Of a DNA stretch of 24,870 nucleotides, positions 8,305 through 16,141 are shown in pieces. This stretch comes from Bacteroidota bacterium. GTDB lineage: Bacteria > Bacteroidota > Ignavibacteria > Ignavibacteriales > Ignavibacteriaceae. The notes below the pieces were generated by a model. The model was not told the DNA's origin and did not search any database. It saw only the letters and a list, made by a program, of their open reading frames with translations. A program made the position numbers and the translations under genes. The number at the start of each line of letters is the position of its first letter. Position 1 is the stretch's first letter. The stretch lies in NCBI GenBank assembly GCA_023453665.1, contig JAEXTA010000054.1:1-24870 (forward strand), read 5' to 3'.

Positions 8305-9128
8305 AATTACTTTTTCACCGGAATGTTGTTTCTTTGATTCTTCTTCTGTTTTTAAGTCAATGTTTTTATATAGATAACGGAAAGTTTTTTGCACAGACAA
8401 AAGTTAAACAAGGAACACTTCAGGTAGGTGAAGAACTTTTATATGAAGTCAGTTATTCTTTCATTAAACTTGGAACAGTCAGAATAAAAGTACTTGATAA
8501 AAGAACAATAAACGGAACTGATGTTTATAAAACAATCGGATATATTGATTCATATTCAGGTGTTCCGTTTGTAAACCTCCACCAGATATATGAGAGTTCA
8601 CTTAATTCTGATTTTACACCTTTATTCTTTCGCGGCACTGTCAAGGATGAAAAATATCATTCATACACTGAATATTATTTTGACAAAAAAAAAGCATCGA
8701 TTCACGTAAAGAAGGGAAGTGTAAAACCACCGAAAGTTTGGACTGATTCTGTTACCTCACTTGATAGACCATACCAGGATGGGCTATCCATATTTTTTTA
8801 TGCTCGAAATTACAGCGGCAGTAAAAAAAGTGAAAATGTCCCTTGTTTTGTAAAGGAAGAAAAAGTTTTTACAAGAATTAATTTTTATAATGAAGTTGAA
8901 GATGTATCTATTGATGCTGTTGACTATGATATAAGCTGTGTAAGGCTTGATGGTGAAATGGATTTTATCAGCATTTTCGGGTTAACAGGATATTTTGAAG
9001 GATGGTTTTCGAATGATGATGCCTCAATTCCGATTGTTGCAAAGATGCATGTTATTATAGGAAGTATTACATTAGAATTAATTGAATGGAAAAGACAAGG
9101 ATGGATACCGCCAAAATTCAAAAACTGA
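8301..9128 (+). CDS. Exported DUF3108-family protein, function unknown
   Basis: A 275-residue exported protein. A hydrophobic segment at 9-24 is followed by FFA and Gln32, the likely mature N-terminus; the Cys21 context (LSQC) is a poor lipobox. The mature part begins with VGEELLYEVSYSFIKLGTVRIKV, the hallmark of DUF3108 proteins, and contains further predicted beta strands ending at a W-rich tail (WKRQGWIPP). The family is a periplasmic beta-rich domain without a defined activity that I know of. Its start codon overlaps the stop of the S41 protease, so the two are translationally coupled and may act together in periplasmic protein turnover or envelope maintenance; that link is inference. The 3' end overlaps the start of the carbonic anhydrase-like gene. 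Confidence 0.7.
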   Translation: MKLLFHRNVVSLILLLFLSQCFYIDNGKFFAQTKVKQGTLQVGEELLYEVSYSFIKLGTVRIKVLDKRTINGTDVYKTIGYIDSYSGVPFVNLHQIYESSLNSDFTPLFFRGTVKDEKYHSYTEYYFDKKKASIHVKKGSVKPPKVWTDSVTSLDRPYQDGLSIFFYARNYSGSKKSENVPCFVKEEKVFTRINFYNEVEDVSIDAVDYDISCVRLDGEMDFISIFGLTGYFEGWFSNDDASIPIVAKMHVIIGSITLELIEWKRQGWIPPKFKN

Positions 9129-9670
9129 ATGATGAAATAAAATTATTTCCTTATCTGGATATGTTTCCTAAAATACATGAAAGTGTTTTTTTAGCTTCAG
9201 GTGTCAAGATAATCGGTGATGTTACTATCGGCGAATATTCAAGTATCTGGTATAACTGTGTAGCCAGAGGTGATGTTCACTACATCAAAATCGGTGGATA
9301 TACAAACGTCCAGGATTGCTCAATGCTTCATGTTACAAACGGAAAATTTCCTTTAAATATCGGGAACAAGGTAACGATTGGACATTCTGTGACGCTTCAT
9401 GGATGTACACTTGAAGATACCTGCCTGATAGGGATGGGAGCGGTTGTATTAGATGGTGCTATTATTCAGGAAAGATCAATGGTTGCTGCCGGAACTGTTG
9501 TTAAACCCGGATTTGTGGTACCATCAGGCAAACTTGTTGCAGGTGTTCCCGGAAAAATAATCAGAGACCTGACCAAAGAAGAATATGATGATTTAGAAAA
9601 ATCTGCCTTTCGTTATAAAAAATATACCGAAATAACATTAGAGTCCTTTAAAAACGGAAGGTGGGAATAG
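9101..9670 (+). CDS. Gamma-class carbonic anhydrase-like protein (left-handed beta-helix, YrdA/PaaY family)
   Basis: A left-handed beta-helix protein built of hexapeptide repeats. The three metal-binding histidines of gamma-carbonic anhydrases are present: H77 in MLHVT, and H95 and H100 in IGHSVTLHG. The conserved Arg-Asp pair (RGD at 56-58) and GVPGKIIRDL near the C-terminus also match. The family hydrates CO2 or acts as a related metalloenzyme; many YrdA-type members have low or untested activity, so the reaction is not certain. I chose ATG 9101, which has GGAAAAG just upstream and gives 189 residues; ATG 9086 in the same frame would add five residues, and ATG 9161 is a shorter option that would begin right before FPKIHES. 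The start lies inside the DUF3108 gene (28-nt overlap). Confidence 0.85.
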   Translation: MDTAKIQKLNDEIKLFPYLDMFPKIHESVFLASGVKIIGDVTIGEYSSIWYNCVARGDVHYIKIGGYTNVQDCSMLHVTNGKFPLNIGNKVTIGHSVTLHGCTLEDTCLIGMGAVVLDGAIIQERSMVAAGTVVKPGFVVPSGKLVAGVPGKIIRDLTKEEYDDLEKSAFRYKKYTEITLESFKNGRWE

Positions 9671-9717
9671 TACTTTTATCGTTTTGAAAATTTACCAAAA
9701 CTGGAAAGCTGGTATCT

Positions 9718-10149
9718 GTGGTAAAAAATTTACGGGTGATAAATAAAAGTAGTCACCGGATTGACAAAATTGTTATTCACAAACTAGTAAATGAATTGCA
9801 GGGTCTTTTAAAATTTGAGATCAATTCACTTCTTATTAATTTTCTTTCAGAAGAAAAAATAAGAGAAATAAACTCAAAATACCTGAAACACGACTATACG
9901 ACGGATATCATCACATTTAATTACTCCGAAAAAATAATAAATCTCGATGCTGAGTTGTATATTTGCCCGGCAGTTGCTAAAAAGAATGCAAAAATATTCG
10001 GGGAAACTTTTAAGTCGGAAATACACAGACTTGTAATCCATGGTATTTTACATCTGTTAGGTTTTGATGATAAACAGAAAAGAGACCGGATAGTCATGAA
10101 AAAAGAAGAAGATCGAATCGTCGAACAAATAAATTTAATTCTTAAATAA
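9718..10149 (+). CDS. ybeY: Endoribonuclease YbeY (rRNA maturation factor)
   Basis: A metal-dependent RNase family involved in 16S rRNA 3'-end maturation and ribosome quality control. The signature segment is EIHRLVIHGILHLLGFDD, preceded by the D-Y-T-T-D-I-I-T-F motif at 59-67. In the usual HGxLHLxGYDH motif three His bind zinc; here H108 and H112 are kept, while position 118 is Asp. The protein is 143 residues, normal for the family. The start is GTG 9718 with GGAAAG ten nt upstream; there is no in-frame ATG before the motif. It follows the carbonic anhydrase-like gene by 47 nt and precedes a DUF494 gene by 8 nt. Confidence 0.88.
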   Translation: MVKNLRVINKSSHRIDKIVIHKLVNELQGLLKFEINSLLINFLSEEKIREINSKYLKHDYTTDIITFNYSEKIINLDAELYICPAVAKKNAKIFGETFKSEIHRLVIHGILHLLGFDDKQKRDRIVMKKEEDRIVEQINLILK

Positions 10150-10157
10150 CGGAAATT

Positions 10158-10613
10158 ATGCTGATATCAGATTTTGCGGAAATGTTGGTTGAAACAATTC
10201 AAAAAATGAATGGACAGTTTAAACCTGTTGCCAATGAGTTTAAAGAAAAGGAAATGAATGAGCACACTCTTTACATAGCGGCATACAGCTGGGTTTATGA
10301 AAAAATTGTAAGGAACAGAATTAATGAACATAGTATTGATCAGCCGCATCCAAAGAATAAAAGAATATTTTCACAGGATGAAATATCTTTACTCGGGTTT
10401 GAAAATATCGGACTGATTCAGAAATTATATCACTCTTCATTGTTAACAGAATCTGATTTGGATATTATTTTATCACAAATTAAGTTGCTGCCCGAAGAAA
10501 AGCGAAGTAAAGATGAATTGATGTTATTAATACTTTACCTTTTATTAGATGCTGATCTGGATACACTTCCCGGCAGCAGAATGTTACTATATTCATCAGA
10601 TACAATTAATTAG
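10158..10613 (+). CDS. smg: DUF494 / Smg-family protein
   Basis: A 151-residue predicted cytoplasmic helical protein. The C-terminal half (IFSQDEISLLGFENIGLI, then LPEEKRSKDELMLLILYLLL) aligns by eye with E. coli Smg, whose corresponding stretch is IYTPEECERLDASCRGFL followed by a D-D-L-x-W-V-I-L-M-V-L-F helix. The biochemical role of Smg/DUF494 is unknown to me. The start ATG has GGAAA just upstream. It lies 8 nt before topA; in E. coli smg is next to yrdD, which encodes a TopA-like zinc-ribbon protein, and dprA. That association across phyla suggests a link to DNA topology or uptake, by inference only. Confidence 0.75.
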   Translation: MLISDFAEMLVETIQKMNGQFKPVANEFKEKEMNEHTLYIAAYSWVYEKIVRNRINEHSIDQPHPKNKRIFSQDEISLLGFENIGLIQKLYHSSLLTESDLDIILSQIKLLPEEKRSKDELMLLILYLLLDADLDTLPGSRMLLYSSDTIN

Positions 10614-10621
10614 AAATTAAA

Positions 10622-12934
10622 ATGAGCAAAAATTTAGTTCTTGTTGAATCTCCGGCTAAAGCAAAAACAATAAATAAATACCTTGGTAAAAATTATATAG
10701 TTGAAGCTACAGTTGGTCATGTCAGAAACCTTCCCAAAACAAAACTGGGTGTTGATGTTGATAACAATTTTGAAACACAGTTTGTTACAATCCGCGGCAA
10801 AGGCGATATAATAAAAAAGATTAAAAGTCTAGCTTCAAAAAGTGATAACATTTACATAGCAACTGACCCGGACCGTGAAGGTGAGGCAATTGCGCAGGAT
10901 ATCGCCGATATATTAAACGGTAACAGTGGTAAGAATATTTATCGTGTTCTGTTTAATGAAATAACCAAAACAGGTGTTAAACGTGCAATGGAAGATCCTC
11001 GACCAATTGATATTCATCTTGTAACATCTCAACGTGCCAGAAGAGTAATGGATCGTATAATCGGCTATAAAATAAGCCCGTTCCTGTGGAAAGCAGTAAT
11101 TGAAATGTCCGGAAGCAACTCGCTTTCTGCCGGCAGGGTTCAATCTGTTGCTTTAAAATTAATTTGCGACAGGGAAGTTGAGATCGAAAAATTTATTGCA
11201 ACTGAATACTGGTCGATCTGGGCGATATTCAAAACTGACAAAGGTGATGAATTTAAAGCCAAGTTATTCAGCATCAATGGACGTGATATTAAAATACCGC
11301 CCAAACCTGTAATGACTGAACAGGACTGGGCTCTGTTTCATGAAGATTTTATCGCAATAGTAAATGAAGCAACTGCAACTGAACACTTTGAAAAAATAAA
11401 AGCAAAGAAAAAATTTTCGATAAGTGATATTGTTAAAAGACATTCAAGGAGAAATGCACCAGCACCTTTTATTACAAGTTCTTTGCAGCAGGAAGCCTCC
11501 AGACGCTTAAAAATGAGACCTAAACAGACAATGATGATTGCTCAGAAATTATATGAAGGCGTCGATCTCGGTAAAGAAGGTACTATGGGTCTTATCACTT
11601 ATATGAGAACTGATTCTACCAGGATTAGTGATGAGCAGGTTACCGCTGCAAGAGAATATATAACAAAGATGTTTGGTAAAGAATTTATTCCTGAAACACC
11701 AAATAGTTTTGTAAAAAAATCACAGGTAAATGTTCAGGATGCACACGAAGCGATAAGACCAACTTCGCTTCAATACACTCCGGAGTTTGTAAAACAATTT
11801 TTGGATGCGAAATCATTTAAGGTATATGAATTAATCTGGAAAAGATTCCTCGCATCTCAGATGAGCCAGGCTTTACTTGAAACGACTGTTATCGAAATTT
11901 CTGCTGACGAATTTTTATTTAAAGCATTTGGTACGGCCATTCAGTTCAATGGATTTCTGCAGGTGTATGAAGAAATCTCGGAACCAAAAGAAAATGCCGA
12001 AGAAAAAGAAGAATACAGGAATGAAAAAATTCCTATTGGACTTGAAAAAGGAAATGATCTTAAACTAAATGAACTTCAAAAGACACAGCACTTTACAAAA
12101 GCCGCACCCAGATTTACTGAAAGTTCTTTAATTAAAGAACTGGAGAGCAAAGGGATAGGAAGACCCAGTACATATTCATCAATAGTAAGTACAATTCAGG
12201 ACAGGAAATATGTTATACAACAAGAACGCAAACTCTTTCCCACACCATTAGGAATTAGGGTGAATCAGATACTGGTACAAAATTTTCCTGATATAATTAA
12301 TGAAGACTTTACTTCATTAATGGAAAATGAACTTGATCAGATAGCTCAGGGTGAAAACGAATATGTAAATGTATTGAATGATTTTTATCAGCCTTTTGCA
12401 AAAGCACTTCGTCACGTAGAAAAAAATGTGGAAAAGATTCTCTGCAACGTTTGCGGTAGTGAGATGCTGATTAAAGTCGGAAGGTTTGGTAAATACCTTG
12501 CCTGCAGTAACTATCCTGCATGCTCAAATATAAAATCATTCAAAGATATGAAGCTTATGTCGCAGGAGCCCGAATACACTGGGGAAACCTGTGAAAAGTG
12601 TGGAAGCAGAACAGTCTTTCGTGAAGGCAAGTTTGGCAGATTTATAGGATGTGAAAAATATCCTGACTGTGATTTTGTAAAAAATATTTCGCTTGGTGTT
12701 AACTGTCCAACCTGCAAAGAAGGAAATGTTGTTGAACGAAAATCAAAACGCAATCGTTTGTTTTATGGATGTTCACGTTATCCGGAATGTAAATTTGTAA
12801 GCTGGTATAAACCGGTGGCTGTTGCTTGTCCAAACAAGGATTCTGATTATATGCAGTCGAGATACACAGTCAAAAAGGGAAATTTCTTAAAATGCCCGGA
12901 ATGTGGCGAGGAAATTCAACAGGAAGAATCTTAA
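10622..12934 (+). CDS. topA: DNA topoisomerase I (type IA)
   Basis: Relaxes negatively supercoiled DNA through a transient 5'-phosphotyrosine link. The Toprim domain covers about residues 3-115 with E9 in LVESPAKAKT and the D82-x-D-x-E86 triad in ATDPDREGEA. The active-site tyrosine is Y327 in GLITYMRTDSTR, with R329 next to it. The core ends near residue 600 and is followed by Cys4 zinc ribbons: three clear ones starting about residue 607 (CNVCG...C..YPAC, CEKCG...C..YPDC, CPTC...C..YPEC) and a fourth more degenerate one at the end (ACPN...CPECG). The length, 770 residues, is typical of bacteria with several ribbons. It is close behind the DUF494 gene and its stop overlaps the region before the recombinase gene. 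Confidence 0.97.
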   Translation: MSKNLVLVESPAKAKTINKYLGKNYIVEATVGHVRNLPKTKLGVDVDNNFETQFVTIRGKGDIIKKIKSLASKSDNIYIATDPDREGEAIAQDIADILNGNSGKNIYRVLFNEITKTGVKRAMEDPRPIDIHLVTSQRARRVMDRIIGYKISPFLWKAVIEMSGSNSLSAGRVQSVALKLICDREVEIEKFIATEYWSIWAIFKTDKGDEFKAKLFSINGRDIKIPPKPVMTEQDWALFHEDFIAIVNEATATEHFEKIKAKKKFSISDIVKRHSRRNAPAPFITSSLQQEASRRLKMRPKQTMMIAQKLYEGVDLGKEGTMGLITYMRTDSTRISDEQVTAAREYITKMFGKEFIPETPNSFVKKSQVNVQDAHEAIRPTSLQYTPEFVKQFLDAKSFKVYELIWKRFLASQMSQALLETTVIEISADEFLFKAFGTAIQFNGFLQVYEEISEPKENAEEKEEYRNEKIPIGLEKGNDLKLNELQKTQHFTKAAPRFTESSLIKELESKGIGRPSTYSSIVSTIQDRKYVIQQERKLFPTPLGIRVNQILVQNFPDIINEDFTSLMENELDQIAQGENEYVNVLNDFYQPFAKALRHVEKNVEKILCNVCGSEMLIKVGRFGKYLACSNYPACSNIKSFKDMKLMSQEPEYTGETCEKCGSRTVFREGKFGRFIGCEKYPDCDFVKNISLGVNCPTCKEGNVVERKSKRNRLFYGCSRYPECKFVSWYKPVAVACPNKDSDYMQSRYTVKKGNFLKCPECGEEIQQEES

Positions 12935-12938
12935 TGAT

Positions 12939-13820
12939 ATGTTATTAAGTCAGGTTATCGATTTATATCTGAAAGATGCTGAAAGTATAAAACGTTACTC
13001 AAAGCATAGTATAACTGCATATTCAAAGGATCTGTATGATTTTACTGAGTTCTGTAGGGCAGTTTCTAAAACCGAAATTGAAAAACTGGACAAGCGTGTC
13101 GTTAAAAATTATATGATGAATCTTTCTGAATCCGGATTAAGTAAAATAAGTATCTCCAGAAAACTTTCTTCAGTAAGATCTTTATTTAAATACGCTTTTC
13201 AACATAACTATATAAAGATTAACCCTGTCTCCGGAATCAGCAATCCCAGATCAGCGAGAAAATTACCATCGGTAGTATCATACAATGAAATACTTGAAGT
13301 AATTAATAATGCGGATGAAAAAAATGAAAACGGAATTTTGGTCAAAGTTATTTTTGAGTTATTGTATGGATGTGCACTCAGAGTTTCAGAGCTTTGTTCA
13401 ATCAATAACGATGATATAGATTTGAAATCAGGGATTCTTCGTGTTAAAGGAAAAGGAAATAAAGTTCGGATAGTTCCTGTTGGTGAAAAATCAGTTTTAG
13501 TAATTAATCAGTATTTGAACTCTAAAAAAGCTGTAGCTGAGAACAAAGCCTTACTGACGAATGACAGAGGTTCAAGACTATACCCGAAATTCGTTTACAG
13601 AATTGTTAATAAATATCTCAGCAATGTAACGGACGTTGAACGAAAAAGTCCTCATGCATTGCGGCACAGTGCTGCAACACATATGCTCGACAGTGGCGCA
13701 GACCTGGGAGCAGTAAAAGAAATTTTAGGTCACGAAAATCTTTCAACTACGCAGATATATACTCACGTCAGTATTGAAAGATTAAAATCAACATATAAAA
13801 AGTCTCATCCAAAATCTTAA
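12939..13820 (+). CDS. Site-specific tyrosine recombinase, XerC/XerD type
   Basis: Resolves chromosome dimers by recombination at a dif site. The N-terminal core-binding SAM-like domain (about 1-90) and the C-terminal catalytic domain are both complete. The catalytic residues are R148 in CALRVSEL, K172 in KGKGNK, H239 and R242 in SPHALRH, H265 in LGHENLS and nucleophile Y274 in IYTH; R148 and K172 fall at the same numbers as in E. coli XerD. The 293-residue length is that of housekeeping Xer proteins rather than phage integrases. I prefer ATG 12939, with AGGAAG about 12 nt upstream, over the in-frame GTG 12903, which would overlap topA. No dif-like site was seen here. XerC and XerD cannot be told apart from this window. 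Confidence 0.9.
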   Translation: MLLSQVIDLYLKDAESIKRYSKHSITAYSKDLYDFTEFCRAVSKTEIEKLDKRVVKNYMMNLSESGLSKISISRKLSSVRSLFKYAFQHNYIKINPVSGISNPRSARKLPSVVSYNEILEVINNADEKNENGILVKVIFELLYGCALRVSELCSINNDDIDLKSGILRVKGKGNKVRIVPVGEKSVLVINQYLNSKKAVAENKALLTNDRGSRLYPKFVYRIVNKYLSNVTDVERKSPHALRHSAATHMLDSGADLGAVKEILGHENLSTTQIYTHVSIERLKSTYKKSHPKS

Positions 13821-13827
13821 AGGAGGG
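13821..13827 (+). promoter_or_regulatory. Strong ribosome-binding site of hpf
   Basis: AGGAGGG lies directly after the recombinase stop codon and 4 nt before the hpf ATG. It is one of the two strongest Shine-Dalgarno matches I noticed in the window, which fits a factor made in quantity. Confidence 0.7.
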
Positions 13828-13831
13828 AACT

Positions 13832-14137
13832 ATGAAGATAAATATCACAGCTCGTAAGTTTAAAGCACGCGATACTCTGAAGGAATTTATTGAAGCTGAA
13901 GTAAGTTCACTTGAAAAATTCTCAGATGAAATAACAAGCGTTGAAGTTATATTGAGTTTTCAGAATTCTAAGGATAGCATAAAGTCTGCTGAAATAGTTG
14001 CAAAAATCCCCAAACAAATTTTAAGTGCTACTGAGGAAAGCGACGATTTTCAGAAATCAGTAAGCATTGCAGTTGAAAAAATTGCAAGACAACTGAAAAA
14101 GGTTAAAACAAAAAAACGACCGGTCAGAGAAAAATGA
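13832..14137 (+). CDS. hpf: Ribosome hibernation-promoting factor, short form
   Basis: A 101-residue basic ribosome-binding protein of the HPF/YfiA (RaiA) family. It begins with KINITARKFKARDTLKEFIE and has the typical strand-helix pattern (LEKFSDEITSVEVILSF, then the second helix FQKSVSIAVEKIARQLKK) and a basic tail. HPF binds the 30S decoding region during starvation and stabilises inactive ribosomes, including 100S dimers. The C-terminal dimerisation domain of long HPF is missing, so this is the short type. It overlaps hprK by 4 nt (ATGA), so the two are probably translated together. Confidence 0.9.
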   Translation: MKINITARKFKARDTLKEFIEAEVSSLEKFSDEITSVEVILSFQNSKDSIKSAEIVAKIPKQILSATEESDDFQKSVSIAVEKIARQLKKVKTKKRPVREK

Positions 14138-15147
14138 TAACGATTGATCAGAAATCTATTTCCCGTAAGGAATGTATCACAGTCGGGTTTCTTTACTATA
14201 ATTCAAAAGATAGATTTAAACTCAAATTACATTCAAAAAATCCTGACTTTGAAAAAAAAATAGTTGAACAGAATTTACACAGACCCGGCTTGGCACTTGC
14301 CGGGTTTGTGGATCTTTTTTCATATGCCCGTGTTCAGGTTTTTGGGAATACTGAAATGCGCTATTTGAAAAAAATAACGGATGACCAGAAACGTGCAACA
14401 CTTGAGAAGATTTTTCAATTTCAATTGCCCTGTATCATACTGACTGATAATAATGAACCATTTCCAATACTTCTTGAATTAGCTGATAAATATAGAATAC
14501 CACTATTCAGTTCACCTTTTTCAACAACAAAGTTGGTTTATCTCGTAAGCGATTTTTTAGATGACCAGTTTGCGCCAAGAATTTCTATGCACGGCTCATT
14601 TGTAGATGTTTATGGCGTAGGAATTTTATTTGTCGGAAAATCAGGTATAGGCAAAAGCGAAGTAGCTCTTGATCTTATTGAAAGAGGGCATCGGCTGGTT
14701 GCTGATGATGTTATTGTTCTTACAAAAAAAGGTGAGGGAATTCTGATGGGTGCCGGAACAACCATTGGAAAACATTTTATGGAAATAAGAGGCCTGGGGA
14801 TAATAGATATTGAAAGAATGTTCGGTATTCGGGCAATCCGATTTCAAAAAAGATTAGAGATAATTGTAGAATTGGAAATATGGAGTGATGAGTCAAATTA
14901 TACAAGAACTGGTCTTGATGAAAGTACGACAATAATTTCTGATGTTGAAATACCTTATGTGAAATTACCTATACTACCAGGAAAAAATATTACTGTGATT
15001 TCGGAAGTTATTAGTCTTAATTATCTATTAAAGCATTACGGCTATGATGCAGCAACCATCTTTCAAAAGAATCTGAATGATAAATTAACAGCACAAACAA
15101 ACGTTGATAATAGAGGAATTGATTATTTTGAACATGATTTTGAATGA
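14134..15147 (+). CDS. hprK: HPr kinase/phosphorylase
   Basis: Phosphorylates and dephosphorylates a serine of the HPr phosphocarrier, linking carbon status to gene regulation. The N-terminal domain covers about residues 1-130. The C-terminal catalytic domain has the conserved His153 in the segment HGSFVDV, the P-loop GKSGIGKS at 168-175, Asp191-Asp192 in ADDV, and the HprK signature RGLGIIDIERMFG at 219-231 followed by IRFQKRLEI. The 337-residue length is slightly longer than the usual 310-320 because of the C-terminal extension. The HPr substrate is not encoded in this window, nor is any PTS enzyme. It overlaps hpf by 4 nt; in many proteobacteria hpf, ptsN and hprK are neighbours. Confidence 0.92.
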   Translation: MITIDQKSISRKECITVGFLYYNSKDRFKLKLHSKNPDFEKKIVEQNLHRPGLALAGFVDLFSYARVQVFGNTEMRYLKKITDDQKRATLEKIFQFQLPCIILTDNNEPFPILLELADKYRIPLFSSPFSTTKLVYLVSDFLDDQFAPRISMHGSFVDVYGVGILFVGKSGIGKSEVALDLIERGHRLVADDVIVLTKKGEGILMGAGTTIGKHFMEIRGLGIIDIERMFGIRAIRFQKRLEIIVELEIWSDESNYTRTGLDESTTIISDVEIPYVKLPILPGKNITVISEVISLNYLLKHYGYDAATIFQKNLNDKLTAQTNVDNRGIDYFEHDFE

Positions 15148-15160
15148 AGTCAAACAACCC

Positions 15161-15189
15161 TTGACAAAAGCTTTTGATTTTAATAGATT
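15161..15189 (+). promoter_or_regulatory. Candidate sigma70-like promoter for the M23 peptidase gene
   Basis: TTGACA at 15161-15166 is a perfect -35 box. A 17-nt spacer leads to TAGATT at 15184-15189, four of six matches to TATAAT. The predicted start of transcription would be around 15196, only a few bases before ATG 15202, so the transcript would be almost leaderless. No SD is visible between the -10 box and the ATG. Confidence 0.35.
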
Positions 15190-15201
15190 CCCGCCTCGAA
15201 T

Positions 15202-16140
15202 ATGAAAAAATTATACTTCTTTTCGCGGTCAAAACTGCAGTTTATTGAAATCAAGAACTTTAAATTCAAGTTTTTGATGACATTCTTAATAGCTACGGGG
15301 GCTTTAACGGCAATCGTTTTATTCCTTTACCAGCTTTTTGTACTTAATCCATTCAACAATTATGACTCTATTCGCTCTGAAAACAGCATACTAAGGCATA
15401 AATTAGAGGAGATTACTACCAATTATTCTTTATTAAATAAAGAGTTAGACAGTTTAATAAAAGTAAACAATGAGTTAAGAATTGCCGCAAATCTTCCAGT
15501 TCTCTCCGAAGATGAACAAATGCTAGGTACCGGTGGTGGAAGATTCGATGAACCTTTTGAATTAATCTCAGATGGTGATCTTGATGTAAATAAAGCATTG
15601 GAATTTATTGATGTAGTGAATAAAAAAGTAGCTTTTGAAAAAGAACAATTCCATGATATTTCGCAAAAATTAAAAAGTAATAAAAATCTTTTTGAATCAC
15701 TTCCCGCATTAAAACCCTGTGAGGGTTCAATATCTGATCACGGTTTCGGGATGCGAAGACATCCTATTTTGAATGTTGTAAGAATGCATGACGGTATCGA
15801 TATAATAACAGATGTGGGGACGAATGTATTTTCTCCTGGAAAAGGCAGAGTGGAATCTGTAGGTTATAACGGTGGATACGGATTGTCTATTGAAATAGAT
15901 CATGGATTTGGATACAGAACTGTATATGCCCATTTAAGTTCTGTTAGTGTTAAGCAGGGACAAATTGTAAAACGAGGTGATTTGATTGCCAGAACGGGAA
16001 ATTCTGGTTTATCTTCCGGACCTCATCTCCACTATGAAATTATTCATAATGGAATTAAACAAGATCCGCAAAATTTTTTCTTTGAAGATTTGAATATAAC
16101 AGAGTTTAAAACTCTACTTTCTAACACTGGAGTCAGATAA
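15202..16140 (+). CDS. M23 (LytM/lysostaphin-type) metallopeptidase, membrane-anchored
   Basis: A probable peptidoglycan endopeptidase or an activator of one, anchored in the inner membrane with its catalytic domain in the periplasm. Order: short cytoplasmic basic segment, one TM helix at about 25-48, a coiled coil at about 57-92 (SENSILRHKLEEI onwards), a linker, then the M23 domain from about residue 174. All catalytic residues are present: H196-x3-D200 (MHDGID), H244 (YAHL) and H275-x-H277 (PHLH), so this is predicted to be an active enzyme, unlike EnvC/NlpD. The upstream start ATG 15202 keeps the typical hydrophilic lead; ATG 15277 is inside the TM segment. It may be transcribed from the candidate promoter just upstream. 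Confidence 0.88.
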   Translation: MKKLYFFSRSKLQFIEIKNFKFKFLMTFLIATGALTAIVLFLYQLFVLNPFNNYDSIRSENSILRHKLEEITTNYSLLNKELDSLIKVNNELRIAANLPVLSEDEQMLGTGGGRFDEPFELISDGDLDVNKALEFIDVVNKKVAFEKEQFHDISQKLKSNKNLFESLPALKPCEGSISDHGFGMRRHPILNVVRMHDGIDIITDVGTNVFSPGKGRVESVGYNGGYGLSIEIDHGFGYRTVYAHLSSVSVKQGQIVKRGDLIARTGNSGLSSGPHLHYEIIHNGIKQDPQNFFFEDLNITEFKTLLSNTGVR

Positions 16141-16141
16141 A

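Noticed and set aside
12903..12941. GTG 12903 as start of the Xer recombinase
   Set aside because: It overlaps topA by 32 nt and adds 12 residues not typical of Xer N-termini; ATG 12939 gives the normal length and catalytic numbering like XerD.
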